A program made the position numbers and the translations under genes. A DNA stretch of 64,000 nt, taken from assembly GCA_020633435.1 (NCBI GenBank), contig JACKDP010000001.1, positions 1,178,001-1,242,000 of the forward strand. The letters run 5' to 3'. Shown here in pieces: positions 56,347 to 64,000 of this stretch (positions within the stretch are counted from its first letter, which is position 1; each line of letters begins with the position of its first letter). The DNA is from Myxococcales bacterium. GTDB taxonomy: Bacteria > Myxococcota_A > Bradymonadia > UBA7976 > UBA1532. The notes beneath the pieces are model-generated. The model was not told the DNA's origin. It searched no databases and was given only the letters and a program-made list of their open reading frames with translations.

Positions 56347-57564
56347 ATGCACCTGGATCTGCTGGTTGAGGGGGCCGCCGAGGTCTTCGACGGCGAGGCC
56401 GTCGTCGCGGGGGGCCTGGTGGGCGTGGCGGGTGGCCGCGTCGCCTTCGTGGGGCCGGACGTGCCGCCGGGCTGGACGCTGGACGCGGCCACGCGGCGGC
56501 TCGACGCCCGCGGCGGGCTGGTGACGCCGGGCCTCGTCGACCCGCACACCCACGTCGTCTTCGCGGGGGACCGCAGCGGGGAGTACGCCGAGCGCGCGGC
56601 CGGCCGGCCCTACCTCGAGATCGCCGCGGCCGGCGGGGGCATCGCGGCCACCATGCGCGCGACCCGGGCCGCCGACCTGGAGGCGCTGGTGGCGCTGGCC
56701 CGCCCCCGGCTGGACCGGCTACTGGCCTGCGGGGTGACGACGGCGGAGAGCAAGTCGGGCTATGGGCTCGATCTCGCTACGGAAATCCGGATTCTAGAGG
56801 CGACGGCGGCCCTGTCGGCCCGCCACCCCATCGACCTGGTGGGCACGTTCCTGGGCGCCCACACGGTGCCGCCGGAGCGGCGCGCCGACCGGCAGGCGTA
56901 CCTCGACGAGGTGGTGGAGGTCATGATCCCCGCCGTGGCCAGCCGGGGCCTGGCGGAGTTCTGCGACGTCTTCGTGGAGCGCGGCGCCTTCAGCGCGGCG
57001 GAGGGCGAGCGGGTGCTGCGGGCGGGCCTGGCCCATGGCCTGCGCCCGAAGGTGCACGCCGACCAGCTCACCGCGTGTGGCGGGGCAGAGCTGGCGGGCC
57101 GGGTGGGCGCCACCAGCGCCGACCACCTGGAGCACGTCAGCGAGGCCGGCGTCGCGGCGCTCGCGGCGGCCGGCACCGTGGCCGTGCTGCTGCCCGGCGC
57201 CGCCATCTTCCTCGGGGACGACAGCCGCGCCCCGGCCCGCCGCCTGATCGAGGCGGGGGTGCCCGTCGCGCTGGCCACGGACTGCAACCCCGGCACCTGC
57301 ATGACCGAGGATCTGCTGCTGATGCTGACGCTGGGCATGAGCCGGCTGGGGCTCTCGCCGCTGGAGGCCCTGCGCGCCGTCACCGTGCACGCCGCCCAGG
57401 CCATCGGGCGGGCGGACGTCGCGGGGCGGCTGGCCCCCGGGCGGCCCGCTGACGTCGCCGTCTTCGCGGTGCCGAGCCACGCCCACCTGCCCTATCGCTT
57501 CGGGCTGCCGCCGACCCGGGTGGTGCTCAAGGGGGGCGAGGTCGTCTACACGCGCGACGACTAG
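56347..57564 (+). CDS. hutI: Imidazolonepropionase
   Basis: 405 residues, as expected. HutI hydrolyses 4-imidazolone-5-propionate to N-formimino-L-glutamate, the third step of histidine degradation. Metal and substrate motifs are present: P-H-T-H near residue 61, G-R-P-Y, Y-G-L-D, H-A-D-Q near residue 238, H-L-E-H, and A-T-D-C-N-P-G near residue 315. The other hut genes are not in the window. Its stop shares the CTAG tetranucleotide with the convergent tsaC stop, so both end within four bases. ATG 56347 has AGGAGG upstream. Confidence 0.96.
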   Translation: MHLDLLVEGAAEVFDGEAVVAGGLVGVAGGRVAFVGPDVPPGWTLDAATRRLDARGGLVTPGLVDPHTHVVFAGDRSGEYAERAAGRPYLEIAAAGGGIAATMRATRAADLEALVALARPRLDRLLACGVTTAESKSGYGLDLATEIRILEATAALSARHPIDLVGTFLGAHTVPPERRADRQAYLDEVVEVMIPAVASRGLAEFCDVFVERGAFSAAEGERVLRAGLAHGLRPKVHADQLTACGGAELAGRVGATSADHLEHVSEAGVAALAAAGTVAVLLPGAAIFLGDDSRAPARRLIEAGVPVALATDCNPGTCMTEDLLLMLTLGMSRLGLSPLEALRAVTVHAAQAIGRADVAGRLAPGRPADVAVFAVPSHAHLPYRFGLPPTRVVLKGGEVVYTRDD

Positions 57565-58172
57565 TCGAGGACGCGGGAGGGCTCCCAGGCCGCGCGCACG
57601 TCGGCCTCGTGGACGTCGCCGTCGGCGAAGAAGACCAGGTCGCCATCCACCAGGCCCACGACGGTGGTCGCGCCGGCGGGCAGCACGCCGTCGGCGACGA
57701 GGCCGTCCACGTCGTCCAGGCCCGCCTCGTCGCAGTCGGCCGGGCTGAAGGCTGCCGGCTCGCCGCTGCGGTTGGCGCTGGTGGCCACGACGGGCTCGCC
57801 CAGCCGCTCGACGAGGGCGCGGGCGATGGGGTGGCGGGAGGCGCGCACGCCCACCATGTTCGTGCCCGCCGTGACGGGCGCGCTCAGGCCCGGGAAGGCC
57901 GGCACGACGAGCGTCAGCGGGCCCGGCCAGAGGCGGTCGGCGAGCACGCCGAGGGGGCTCTCGATGAGCCAGCGCAGGGCCTCGGCCGACGGCACGAGCA
58001 CCGGCAGCGGCCGGCCCTCCGGGCGGTGCTTCACGGCCACGACCCGCGCGGCCGCGGTGGCGTCGGCGGCGCGGCAGCCGATCACATAGCCGGCCTCCGT
58101 GGGGAAGACGACGACGCCGCCCGCGCGCAGGCGCGCCTCGGCCGCATCCAGAGTCAAACGGGGCAGTGCCAT
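57561..58172 (-). CDS. tsaC: L-threonylcarbamoyladenylate synthase (Sua5/YrdC family)
   Basis: 203 residues. The KxR...SxN nucleotide-binding pattern is visible (K-H-R-P-E-G-R near residue 53; T-S-A-N-R-S-G-E-P-A near 140), along with F-P-T-E-A-G-Y-V-I-G at the N-terminus and G-V-R near residue 118. It condenses threonine, bicarbonate and ATP to threonylcarbamoyl-AMP for the t6A modification. ATG 58172 lies inside the end of the nnr gene (19-nt overlap), so it is translationally coupled as the last gene of the glmM-pdxJ-acpS-nnr-tsaC operon. Confidence 0.95.
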   Translation of the reverse strand: MALPRLTLDAAEARLRAGGVVVFPTEAGYVIGCRAADATAAARVVAVKHRPEGRPLPVLVPSAEALRWLIESPLGVLADRLWPGPLTLVVPAFPGLSAPVTAGTNMVGVRASRHPIARALVERLGEPVVATSANRSGEPAAFSPADCDEAGLDDVDGLVADGVLPAGATTVVGLVDGDLVFFADGDVHEADVRAAWEPSRVLD

Positions 58173-59701
58173 GACCGCTCCACCTCCGCCAGGGCGTCGA
58201 TGACGTCCCGCGCGATGAGGGCGCTCTCGCTGCGGAGCGCCCGCGCCCGATCCCCCGCCCGGGCGTGCCAGTAGACGCCGGCCTCGGCGGCCACCGTCGG
58301 GGCCAGGCCCCGGGCGAGCAGCGCGCCGATGACCCCGGCGAGGACGTCCCCCATGCCGGCGGTGGCCATGCCGGGGTTGCCCGCCGGGCAGATGGCCAGC
58401 GTGCCGGCCGGCGACGCCACCAGTGTATGGGCTCCCTTGAGGACAGTCACGGCCCCCGTGCGCGCCGCCAGCGCGGCCGCCGCGCCGGGGCGGTCGGCCT
58501 GCACCGCGGCGGTGCTGGTGCCGAGCAGGCGAGCCGCCTCGCCGGGGTGCGGCGTGATGACGGCGCCGGGCACCGCGCGCAGCCGCTCGGGGTCGGCCGC
58601 CAGGTGGTTCAGGGCGTCGGCGTCGAGGACGACGGGGCCGGCCAGGCGCGGCAGCAGGTCGGCCAGCACGGCGCCGGCGAAGGCCGACGTCAGCATGCCC
58701 GGGCCCAGGACGACGGCGTCCCGCGTGCCCGCCTCGGCGGCCAGGGCGGCGGCCGCGGCCGCGGCGTCCTCGCCGGCGAAGGCGTCCAGGTACATGGCCT
58801 CGCAGAGCGCCGGGGCGAGCAGCGGGTGGGCCGCGGCGGGCAGCGCGACGGTCACGAGGCCCGCGCCGGCCCGCTGGGCGGCCTCGACGGCCAGCCGTGC
58901 GGCGCCCGTGCGCCCGGGGGAGCCCGCCACCACCAGCACATGCCCGAACGTCCCCTTGTGGGCGTCCAGGGGCCGCGGCGCGAAGGCCAGCGCCAGATCG
59001 GCCTCGCCGAGGACGCGCCGATCGGGCAGCCCGGCCAGGGCGGCCACCGGCAGGCCGATGTCGACGACGCGCAGGTGGCCGGTGAGGGCTGGCCCCTGCT
59101 GCAGCCAGTGCCCCAGGCGGGCGCAGACGAAGGTGACGGTCTCGGTGGCCTGCACGGCCAGCCCCAGCACCCGCCCCGTCACCCCGCACAGGCCGCTGGG
59201 CACGTCGACGGCGATGACCGGGGCCGGCGAGGCGTTCATCCAGGCGATGGCGGTGGCCATCACGCCGCGCACGTCGCCCCGGGCGCCGGTGCCGAGGAGC
59301 GCGTCGATGCAGGCGTCGGCCACCGGCCAGCCGCCCTCGACGTCGTGGACGGGCACCCCGGCCGCCTCGGCCGCGTCGAGCATCACCTGGGCGTCGCCGC
59401 GCACCTTCTCCCGCGGGGCGCAGAGCACGATGACGGGCGCGTAGCCCAGGCCCAGCAGGTGCCGGGCGGACACCGAGCCATCCCCGCCGTTGTTGCCGGC
59501 GCCGACGAAGACGGCCACGCGGGCCGGGGCCGCCACCCGGGCGCGCAGCGCGTCCGCCACCTGGCGGCCGGCGTTCTCCATGAGGGCCAGGCCCGGCACC
59601 CCGAGCCCGTCGATGGCGCGGGCGTCGGCGGCGCGCATCTCGTCGGGCAGGACGACGCGGCGGCCTGCCCGCCAGCCGGCGGGGTGGACGTCGAAGGTCA
59701 A
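58154..59701 (-). CDS. nnr: Bifunctional NAD(P)HX epimerase/dehydratase
   Basis: 515 residues, the fused form. The N-terminal YjeF_N epimerase (about 1-215) has G-A-G-N-N-G-G-D-G near residue 70, and the C-terminal ADP-dependent dehydratase (about 225-505) has V-V-A-G-S-P-G, T-P-H-P-G-E, L-K-G-A, and N-P-G-M-A-T-A-G-M-G-D-V-L-A-G. Together they repair hydrated NADH and NADPH. TTG 59701 overlaps the acpS stop (TTGA) with GGAGG 4 nt upstream. It is part of the glmM operon. Confidence 0.95.
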   Translation of the reverse strand: MTFDVHPAGWRAGRRVVLPDEMRAADARAIDGLGVPGLALMENAGRQVADALRARVAAPARVAVFVGAGNNGGDGSVSARHLLGLGYAPVIVLCAPREKVRGDAQVMLDAAEAAGVPVHDVEGGWPVADACIDALLGTGARGDVRGVMATAIAWMNASPAPVIAVDVPSGLCGVTGRVLGLAVQATETVTFVCARLGHWLQQGPALTGHLRVVDIGLPVAALAGLPDRRVLGEADLALAFAPRPLDAHKGTFGHVLVVAGSPGRTGAARLAVEAAQRAGAGLVTVALPAAAHPLLAPALCEAMYLDAFAGEDAAAAAAALAAEAGTRDAVVLGPGMLTSAFAGAVLADLLPRLAGPVVLDADALNHLAADPERLRAVPGAVITPHPGEAARLLGTSTAAVQADRPGAAAALAARTGAVTVLKGAHTLVASPAGTLAICPAGNPGMATAGMGDVLAGVIGALLARGLAPTVAAEAGVYWHARAGDRARALRSESALIARDVIDALAEVERSWHCPV

Positions 59702-60030
59702 GGCGCCTCCACCAGCAGGGCGACGGCGACATCGCCGTCGTGGCTCAGGCTGACCTGCCAGGGCTGGGGCCAGCCCGCGGTGAACAGCCCGGGCGCCCCG
59801 CGATCATCCCGCCGGATCTCCAGATCGGCGAAGGGCCCCTCGAGCCCCAGCCGCCGCGAGGCGCGCTTGGCGGCCAGCCGCGCGGCGAGGTGCTGGGCGG
59901 CGAAGCGCCGCTCGGTGCAGTAGGCCCACTCGGCCGCGGTGAAGAGCCGCGCCAGGCGCCCGGGCTGCCGGGCGAGCAGGGCGTCGACGCGGGCCACCGA
60001 CACCACCTCCAGGCGGGCGCGGGGCGTCAT
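59698..60030 (-). CDS. acpS: AcpS-like holo-ACP synthase with altered metal site
   Basis: 110 residues, slightly shorter than E. coli AcpS (126). The family pattern is clear: A-E-W-A-Y-C near residue 33, A-A-R-L-A-A-K, a D-D-R-G-A-P segment (like D-E-x-G-K-P), and W-Q-V-S-L-S-H-D near the C-terminus. However, by eye the metal-binding Glu of the K-E-A motif is Arg (A-A-K-R-A), and the N-terminal Asp of the G-T-D-I motif aligns with Glu. If the alignment holds, Mg2+-dependent phosphopantetheinyl transfer may be altered. It follows the pdxJ-like gene with a TGATG overlap; pdxJ-acpS adjacency is a conserved bacterial arrangement. Confidence 0.8.
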   Translation of the reverse strand: MTPRARLEVVSVARVDALLARQPGRLARLFTAAEWAYCTERRFAAQHLAARLAAKRASRRLGLEGPFADLEIRRDDRGAPGLFTAGWPQPWQVSLSHDGDVAVALLVEAP

Positions 60031-60758
60031 CAGGCGAGGCGCCGCTGGCCCCGGTCCATGGCCGCCAGGAAGTCGGCGATGGCGCCCTCCAGCCCCTTGA
60101 GCATGGCGCGGGCGAGGCAGGCGTGGCCCACATGGACCTCGTTGAACCGGGCCGCGCCCAGCAGGGTCTCGATGGTGGCGAGGCCCAGGCCCCCCGAGAG
60201 GGCGACGGTCAGGCCGAGGCGCTGGGCCAGCGCCGCCGCGTCCACGAGGCGGGCGAGCTCCTGGCGGCGCTCCATGCCGCGGGCCGCGGCGAAGCGCCCG
60301 GTGGTGAGGACGGCGGCCTTCACGTCGAGGCGGTGCAGGGCCTTCACCTGCTCCAGCGCCGGCTCGATGCGCACCCCCACCTCGACGTCCGCGTCGTGCA
60401 AGTGCCCGATATGCTTCTTCAAAGCGTCCTTGAGCACGTGCACGTCCAGGCCGCCGACGGGGCCGTCGCGGTGCTCGGGCACCAGCGTCACGCGATCGGG
60501 CCGGATGTCGAAGGCGGCGCTCACGATGTCCGCCGTCGGCGGGATGTCGAGGGACAGGCGCGTCGTCACGCTCTGGCGCAGCAGGACGAGATCGCGGGGC
60601 CGCAGCGCTCGCGGCCCCTCCCGCAGCGACACGACGATGCCGTCCACGCCGGCCAGCTCGGCCAGCACCGCCAGGGCCACCGGCTCGGGGCCACCCGCGT
60701 CGCGCAGGCCACGCCAGGTGATGGCGTCATCGAGGGACAGGTACAACCGGGCGTCCAT
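60030..60758 (-). CDS. pdxJ: PdxJ-like TIM-barrel protein with changed active site
   Basis: 242 residues, the PdxJ length, and the fold is clear from the C-terminal phosphate-binding segment V-H-V-G-H-A-C-L-A-R-A-M-L-K-G-L and from L-V-P-E and G-G-L-D-V. Yet key residues of E. coli PdxJ appear replaced: V-N-I-D-H becomes S-L-D-D-A, the H-L-R-E-D-R-R-H motif is S-L-R-E-G-P-R-A (His45 to Ser, His52 to Ala), L-E of Glu72 is L-D, and the A-G-H-G-L motif is S-G-G-L-G-L (His193 to Gly). PdxJ makes pyridoxine 5'-phosphate; this homologue may have lost or changed that reaction. It lies between glmM (3 nt) and acpS (TGATG) in the conserved order. Confidence 0.75.
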   Translation of the reverse strand: MDARLYLSLDDAITWRGLRDAGGPEPVALAVLAELAGVDGIVVSLREGPRALRPRDLVLLRQSVTTRLSLDIPPTADIVSAAFDIRPDRVTLVPEHRDGPVGGLDVHVLKDALKKHIGHLHDADVEVGVRIEPALEQVKALHRLDVKAAVLTTGRFAAARGMERRQELARLVDAAALAQRLGLTVALSGGLGLATIETLLGAARFNEVHVGHACLARAMLKGLEGAIADFLAAMDRGQRRLA

Positions 60759-60761
60759 GCC

Positions 60762-62123
60762 TCACCCCACCGTCGAGCGCAGGGCGTCGCCGATGTCGGC
60801 GGCGAGCTGCGCGATCAGGCCCTGCTCCGGGCCCTCCACCATCACCCGGGCCAGGAGCTGCGTGCCCGAGTAGCGCACCAGCACGCGGCCATCCTCCGCC
60901 AGCACCGCCTCGGCCCGCTCGATGGCCGCCTGCACCGTCGGCAGGTCCGCCAGCGGCGTGCGCGCCCGCACCTCGATGTTCTCGAGCACCTGCGGGTAGC
61001 GCGGCATGCAGGCCGCCAGGGCGCTGAGGGGCTGCCCCGTGCGCGCCATGATGCCGAGCACGGCGAGCGCCGTCACCAGCCCGTCGCCGGTGGTGCCGTG
61101 CTCCAGCAGGATGACGTGCCCGGACTGCTCGCCGCCCAGGTTGAGGCCATCGGCGCGCATCCGCTCGACGACGTAGCGGTCGCCGACCCCGACGCGCACC
61201 ACGCGGCCGCCGACCTCGCGCAGGGCGCGGTCGAGGCCCAGGTTGCTCATCACCGTCGCCACGACGGTGTTGCCGGCCAGCTTGCCCGCCTGCTGCAGGT
61301 GGCGCCCCAGGAGGGCCAGCACCTGGTCGCCGTCGACGACGGTGCCGTGCTCGTCGGCCAGGATGCAGCGGTCGGCGTCGCCGTCGAGGGCCACCCCCAC
61401 CTGGGCGCCCCGGGCGCGGACCTCGGCGGCCATGTGCTCGGGGTGCAGGGCGCCGCAGCCGGCGTTGATGTTCGTCCCGTCGGGCGACACGCCGAGGGGG
61501 ATGACCTCGGCCCCCAGCTCGCGCAGGACCTCGGGCGCGACCTTGTAGCCGGCGCCGTGGCCGCAGTCGACGACCACCCGGAAGCCCTCCAGCGTCAGCT
61601 CGCGGGGGAAGGCCGACTTGGCGAAGACGGCGTAGCGGCCGGCGGCGTCGTGGATGCGGAAGGCCCGCCCGATGGCCGTGCCCGTGGGGCGGAAGGCGTC
61701 GAGGGCCGGGTCCTCCAGCAGGGCCTCCATGGCCAGCTCGTCGGCGTCCGGCAGCTTGTAGCCGTCGCGGGCGAAGAGCTTGATCCCGTTGTCTTCAAAG
61801 GGGTTGTGGCTCGCCGAGATCATGACGCCCGCGTCGGCGCGCATGCCCTCGGTGAGGAAGGCGACGCCGGGCGTGGGCAGCGGCCCGACGAGGTGGGCGT
61901 CCGCCCCGGCCGACGTCAGGCCCGCGGAGAGGGCCGTCTCCAGCATGTAGCACGACAGGCGGGTGTCCTTGCCGATGAGGACCTTGGGGCGGCGGCCGTG
62001 CACATGGCCGCGCAGGCGGTAGCCGATGGCCCGGCCCAGGCGCAGGGCCAGCTCGGGCGTCATGGGCGCCTGGTTGGCGACCCCCCGCACCCCGTCGGTG
62101 CCGAAAAGCTGTCGATCCCTCAC
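60762..62123 (-). CDS. glmM: Phosphoglucosamine mutase
   Basis: 453 residues. GTG 62123 gives the expected start F-G-T-D-G-V-R-G. The phosphorylated Ser is in M-I-S-A-S-H-N-P (Ser105, cf. Ser102 in E. coli), metal binding is D-G-D-A-D-R near residue 245, and the sugar loop G-E-Q-S-G-H near 330. C-terminal phosphate loop R-Y-S-G-T is present. It converts glucosamine-6-P to glucosamine-1-P for peptidoglycan and LPS. It leads the operon glmM-pdxJ-acpS-nnr-tsaC; 160 nt separate it from the divergent repeat-protein gene. Confidence 0.97.
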   Translation of the reverse strand: MRDRQLFGTDGVRGVANQAPMTPELALRLGRAIGYRLRGHVHGRRPKVLIGKDTRLSCYMLETALSAGLTSAGADAHLVGPLPTPGVAFLTEGMRADAGVMISASHNPFEDNGIKLFARDGYKLPDADELAMEALLEDPALDAFRPTGTAIGRAFRIHDAAGRYAVFAKSAFPRELTLEGFRVVVDCGHGAGYKVAPEVLRELGAEVIPLGVSPDGTNINAGCGALHPEHMAAEVRARGAQVGVALDGDADRCILADEHGTVVDGDQVLALLGRHLQQAGKLAGNTVVATVMSNLGLDRALREVGGRVVRVGVGDRYVVERMRADGLNLGGEQSGHVILLEHGTTGDGLVTALAVLGIMARTGQPLSALAACMPRYPQVLENIEVRARTPLADLPTVQAAIERAEAVLAEDGRVLVRYSGTQLLARVMVEGPEQGLIAQLAADIGDALRSTVG

Positions 62124-62283
62124 GCGCCCCTCGCCGTCGAAGATGGTGCGGCAGCATACGCCCAATGGCGCGGGAAATCTCGTGTGGCGGGGCCGCTGCG
62201 GGCCGCCTGGGCGGCGGCGGCGGTTGCGCCTGCCGGCGCGGTCGGCCACTGTGTGAATTGAACAGCACACCCCGGGGGCTGCC
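62124..62283. promoter_or_regulatory. Divergent promoter region of glmM and the repeat protein
   Basis: 160 nt between the glmM start (minus) and the ATG at 62284 (plus). It is extremely GC-rich except for a short AT patch (gtgtgaattgaac) near 62250. No convincing -35/-10 pair, riboswitch or palindrome was seen. Confidence 0.35.
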
Positions 62284-64000
62284 ATGCGATCGATGACCCT
62301 CCTGCTGGTCCTCCTGACGGCGGCCTCGGCCCACGCGGACGAAGAGTCCGACCGCCGCCGGGCCATCAGCGACGCCGAGCGCCTCGTGCAGGACATCGCC
62401 AGCGCGCTCTCCGGGCTGGCCGGCTCCTCGGGCGACAGCGGCATCGGCCGGGCCGCCAGCAACGCCAACCGGCTGGAGAGCAGCCTGCGCGACCTGGATC
62501 GGGTGAAGGGCAACGACTCCAAGGCGCGGGAGATGGTCTCGCGCTGGCCGCGCTACTGCGACCAGGTGGAGGCCGCCGGGCGGCCGCTGCGGACGCTGAA
62601 GCAGGGCCAGCACGACCTCAAGTCCCTCGACGACGACTGCGCGCGCCAGCTCCGGGACCTGCAGCAGACCATCAAGGCCGAGCTCGGCAAGGGCGGCCCC
62701 CAGAGCGAGCGGACCATCACCGAGCGCGCCCGGAGCATCGGGCGGCAGGTGAAGAGCGCCCTCGACAAGGCCGGCAACCAGCAGCGGGAGCTGGAGCGGG
62801 CGCGCAGCGACGCCCGCCGCTTCGACGCGAGCGGGGGGCCGTGGAGCAACGTCCGCAGCAACATCCACGACGCCGCCGACCGCATGTACGACGGCTGGAA
62901 GCGCGACTACGAGAACGGCAAGCGGGCCTGCGGTGACCTGGCGCGGGGCGAGGGCCACCCCGAGGTCGCCCGGGCGCTGGACACGCTGCGCCAGGCCGAG
63001 CGCCAGCGCGCCGACCTGAAGAAGCGGGCCCAGGAGGGGCTGCGGGCGGTCGTCAGCGCGAGCGGGGGCCTCGAAGGGGCGCGCGACGCCGGGCCCATCG
63101 GGCGCCTGCGCAGCGCGCTCGGCGACGTCCAGGAGCGGGTCAAGGCCCTGGACCGGGTGAAGGGCGGCGACCCGGAGGCCCGGGCCATCACCGAGGCCTG
63201 GCCGCGCGCCGCGGCCGGGTTCACCCAGCGCCTCAAGGCCCTGGAGACGCTGAAGGGCCACCAGCGCAGCCTGGATGGCGTCGCGGAAGGGTGCGGAACC
63301 ACAGAGAAATCCCTGCTGGCCCAGGCCACCGCGGCGGCGGACCGGCCCGAGGCGAAGACGCAAGCCGCCCTGGTGGCGGCCGCCCAGGCGGCCGGGGCCG
63401 AGGCGAAGAAGACGCTGGAGGGCGCCCGCAAGCGCGGCGACGAGGTGAAGCGGGCGCGCGGCGAGGCCGCCGGCGCGGGGGGCCCCGGGGACTGGCAGGC
63501 GGCCGGCAGCGCGCTCAAGGCCTCGGCCGACAAGATGGCCGACGAGTTCGGGCGGGCGGCCACCGCCGTCGAGACGCGGTGCGGCCCGCTGGCCCAGGGT
63601 GACCGGCACCCCGGCGTCGCCCGGGCCCTGCAGAGCATCACCGCCGTGCTCGAGCGCGTCGACAACCTCTTCAAGGCCCTGGGCACCGACGTGAACACCC
63701 TCGCCGGCCACCTCAAGGGGGCGGGCGGGGCCCGGGACGCGGCGCCGGTCGAGGCGGCGCGCGGCACCCTCAAGACCATCCGCGGGCGGCTGGCGGAGCT
63801 GGAGCGCGACGACGATCCGCGCGCCCAGACGCGCAGCAAGGCCTGGCTCGGCGGCCTGGGCAGCCTGGATGGCGCCTTGAAGGGGCTCGAGACGATCAAG
63901 ACGCGCCAGGGCGAGCTGGACGCGCCGACGAAGGCCTGCGAGGCCGAGAACGCCACGCTGGAGCGCGCCGCGGGCGACGTGAAGGTGCTGCCCGACCTCG
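62284..64000 (+). CDS. Secreted helical repeat protein, 3' truncated
   Basis: ATG 62284, open to the window end (more than 572 codons). A signal peptide (M-T-L-L-L-V-L-L-T-A-A-S-A-H-A) is followed by almost entirely helical, Arg/Ala/Glu/Lys-rich sequence predicted as long coiled coil. Three internal repeats of about 217 residues begin near residues 53, 270 and 487; each has an L-x-x-L-D-R-V-K-x-x-D-like centre, a W-P-R or W-L-G motif, a second helix with L-K-x-x-x-x-Q, and a Cys at the end. Secreted coiled-coil proteins of this kind are unusual; it may be a periplasmic or surface scaffold. The last codon and true end lie outside the window. Confidence 0.75.
   Translation, partial: MRSMTLLLVLLTAASAHADEESDRRRAISDAERLVQDIASALSGLAGSSGDSGIGRAASNANRLESSLRDLDRVKGNDSKAREMVSRWPRYCDQVEAAGRPLRTLKQGQHDLKSLDDDCARQLRDLQQTIKAELGKGGPQSERTITERARSIGRQVKSALDKAGNQQRELERARSDARRFDASGGPWSNVRSNIHDAADRMYDGWKRDYENGKRACGDLARGEGHPEVARALDTLRQAERQRADLKKRAQEGLRAVVSASGGLEGARDAGPIGRLRSALGDVQERVKALDRVKGGDPEARAITEAWPRAAAGFTQRLKALETLKGHQRSLDGVAEGCGTTEKSLLAQATAAADRPEAKTQAALVAAAQAAGAEAKKTLEGARKRGDEVKRARGEAAGAGGPGDWQAAGSALKASADKMADEFGRAATAVETRCGPLAQGDRHPGVARALQSITAVLERVDNLFKALGTDVNTLAGHLKGAGGARDAAPVEAARGTLKTIRGRLAELERDDDPRAQTRSKAWLGGLGSLDGALKGLETIKTRQGELDAPTKACEAENATLERAAGDVKVLPDL

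Overview
The window looks like chromosomal DNA of a high-GC member of the Myxococcota (former Deltaproteobacteria). Pointers are: a MYXO-CTERM-like C-terminal sorting tail (48303-48935); an AgmX/PglI-like GYF-TM-TonB-type architecture (51650-53515); several Hanks-type kinases and pseudokinases; a mevalonate-pathway cluster; a near-consensus sigma-54 promoter; and five very large or repeat-rich cysteine-rich surface lipoproteins (MopE-type, thrombospondin-like and EGF/Dickkopf-like repeats). Coding density is very high. Adjacent genes often overlap by 4 nt (ATGA, GTGA, TTGA), and many starts are GTG or TTG. No rRNA, tRNA, CRISPR array, transposase or integrase was seen.

Layout. 1-4.7 kb: MopE-like lipoprotein (5' end off the window), two more lipoproteins and a tiny membrane protein. 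4.8-7.3 kb: WYL regulator convergent with a coiled-coil protein ending in a HicA-like domain (possible defence pair). 7.4-9.2 kb: second MopE-like lipoprotein. 9.2-10.6 kb: SDR-TetR operon. 10.9-14.4 kb: minus-strand set of a sulfatase-modifying-factor-like secreted protein, an EAD-like/FHA-like adaptor and a membrane Ser/Thr kinase. 14.5-17.5 kb: PLP dehydratase, hemF and a pseudokinase, tightly coupled. 17.5-24.8 kb: polytopic membrane protein, oligopeptidase B lipoprotein and a 1275-residue repeat lipoprotein. 24.9-29.5 kb: metH with an ArsR-methyltransferase regulator. 29.6-33.4 kb: cupin-like protein, then fni-mvaA-mvk. 33.4-42 kb: envelope proteins, coiled-coil protein, HExxH protein, DASS transporter, OmpA-family barrel. 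42-47.3 kb: 1733-residue cysteine-rich lipoprotein. 47.3-54.7 kb: sigma-like factor with its MYXO-CTERM partner, tsaE-nudix, another cysteine-rich lipoprotein, a pseudokinase-GYF-TonB-like protein and small lipoproteins. 54.6-62.1 kb: ComEA-like protein, GDPD-crcB, hutI, and the operon glmM-pdxJ(-like)-acpS(-like)-nnr-tsaC. 62.3-64 kb: start of a secreted protein with three long internal repeats, cut by the window end.

Housekeeping functions cover isoprenoid precursors, heme, methionine and SAM recycling, cell-wall amino sugar, t6A tRNA modification (tsaE and tsaC in separate operons), NAD(P)HX repair and fluoride export. The accessory interest lies in the kinase/EAD/FHA set, the WYL/HicA-like pair, two pseudokinases with different architectures, and a PdxJ-AcpS pair in which residues expected in both active sites appear replaced. 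All family calls are by eye from motifs; nothing was run against a database.
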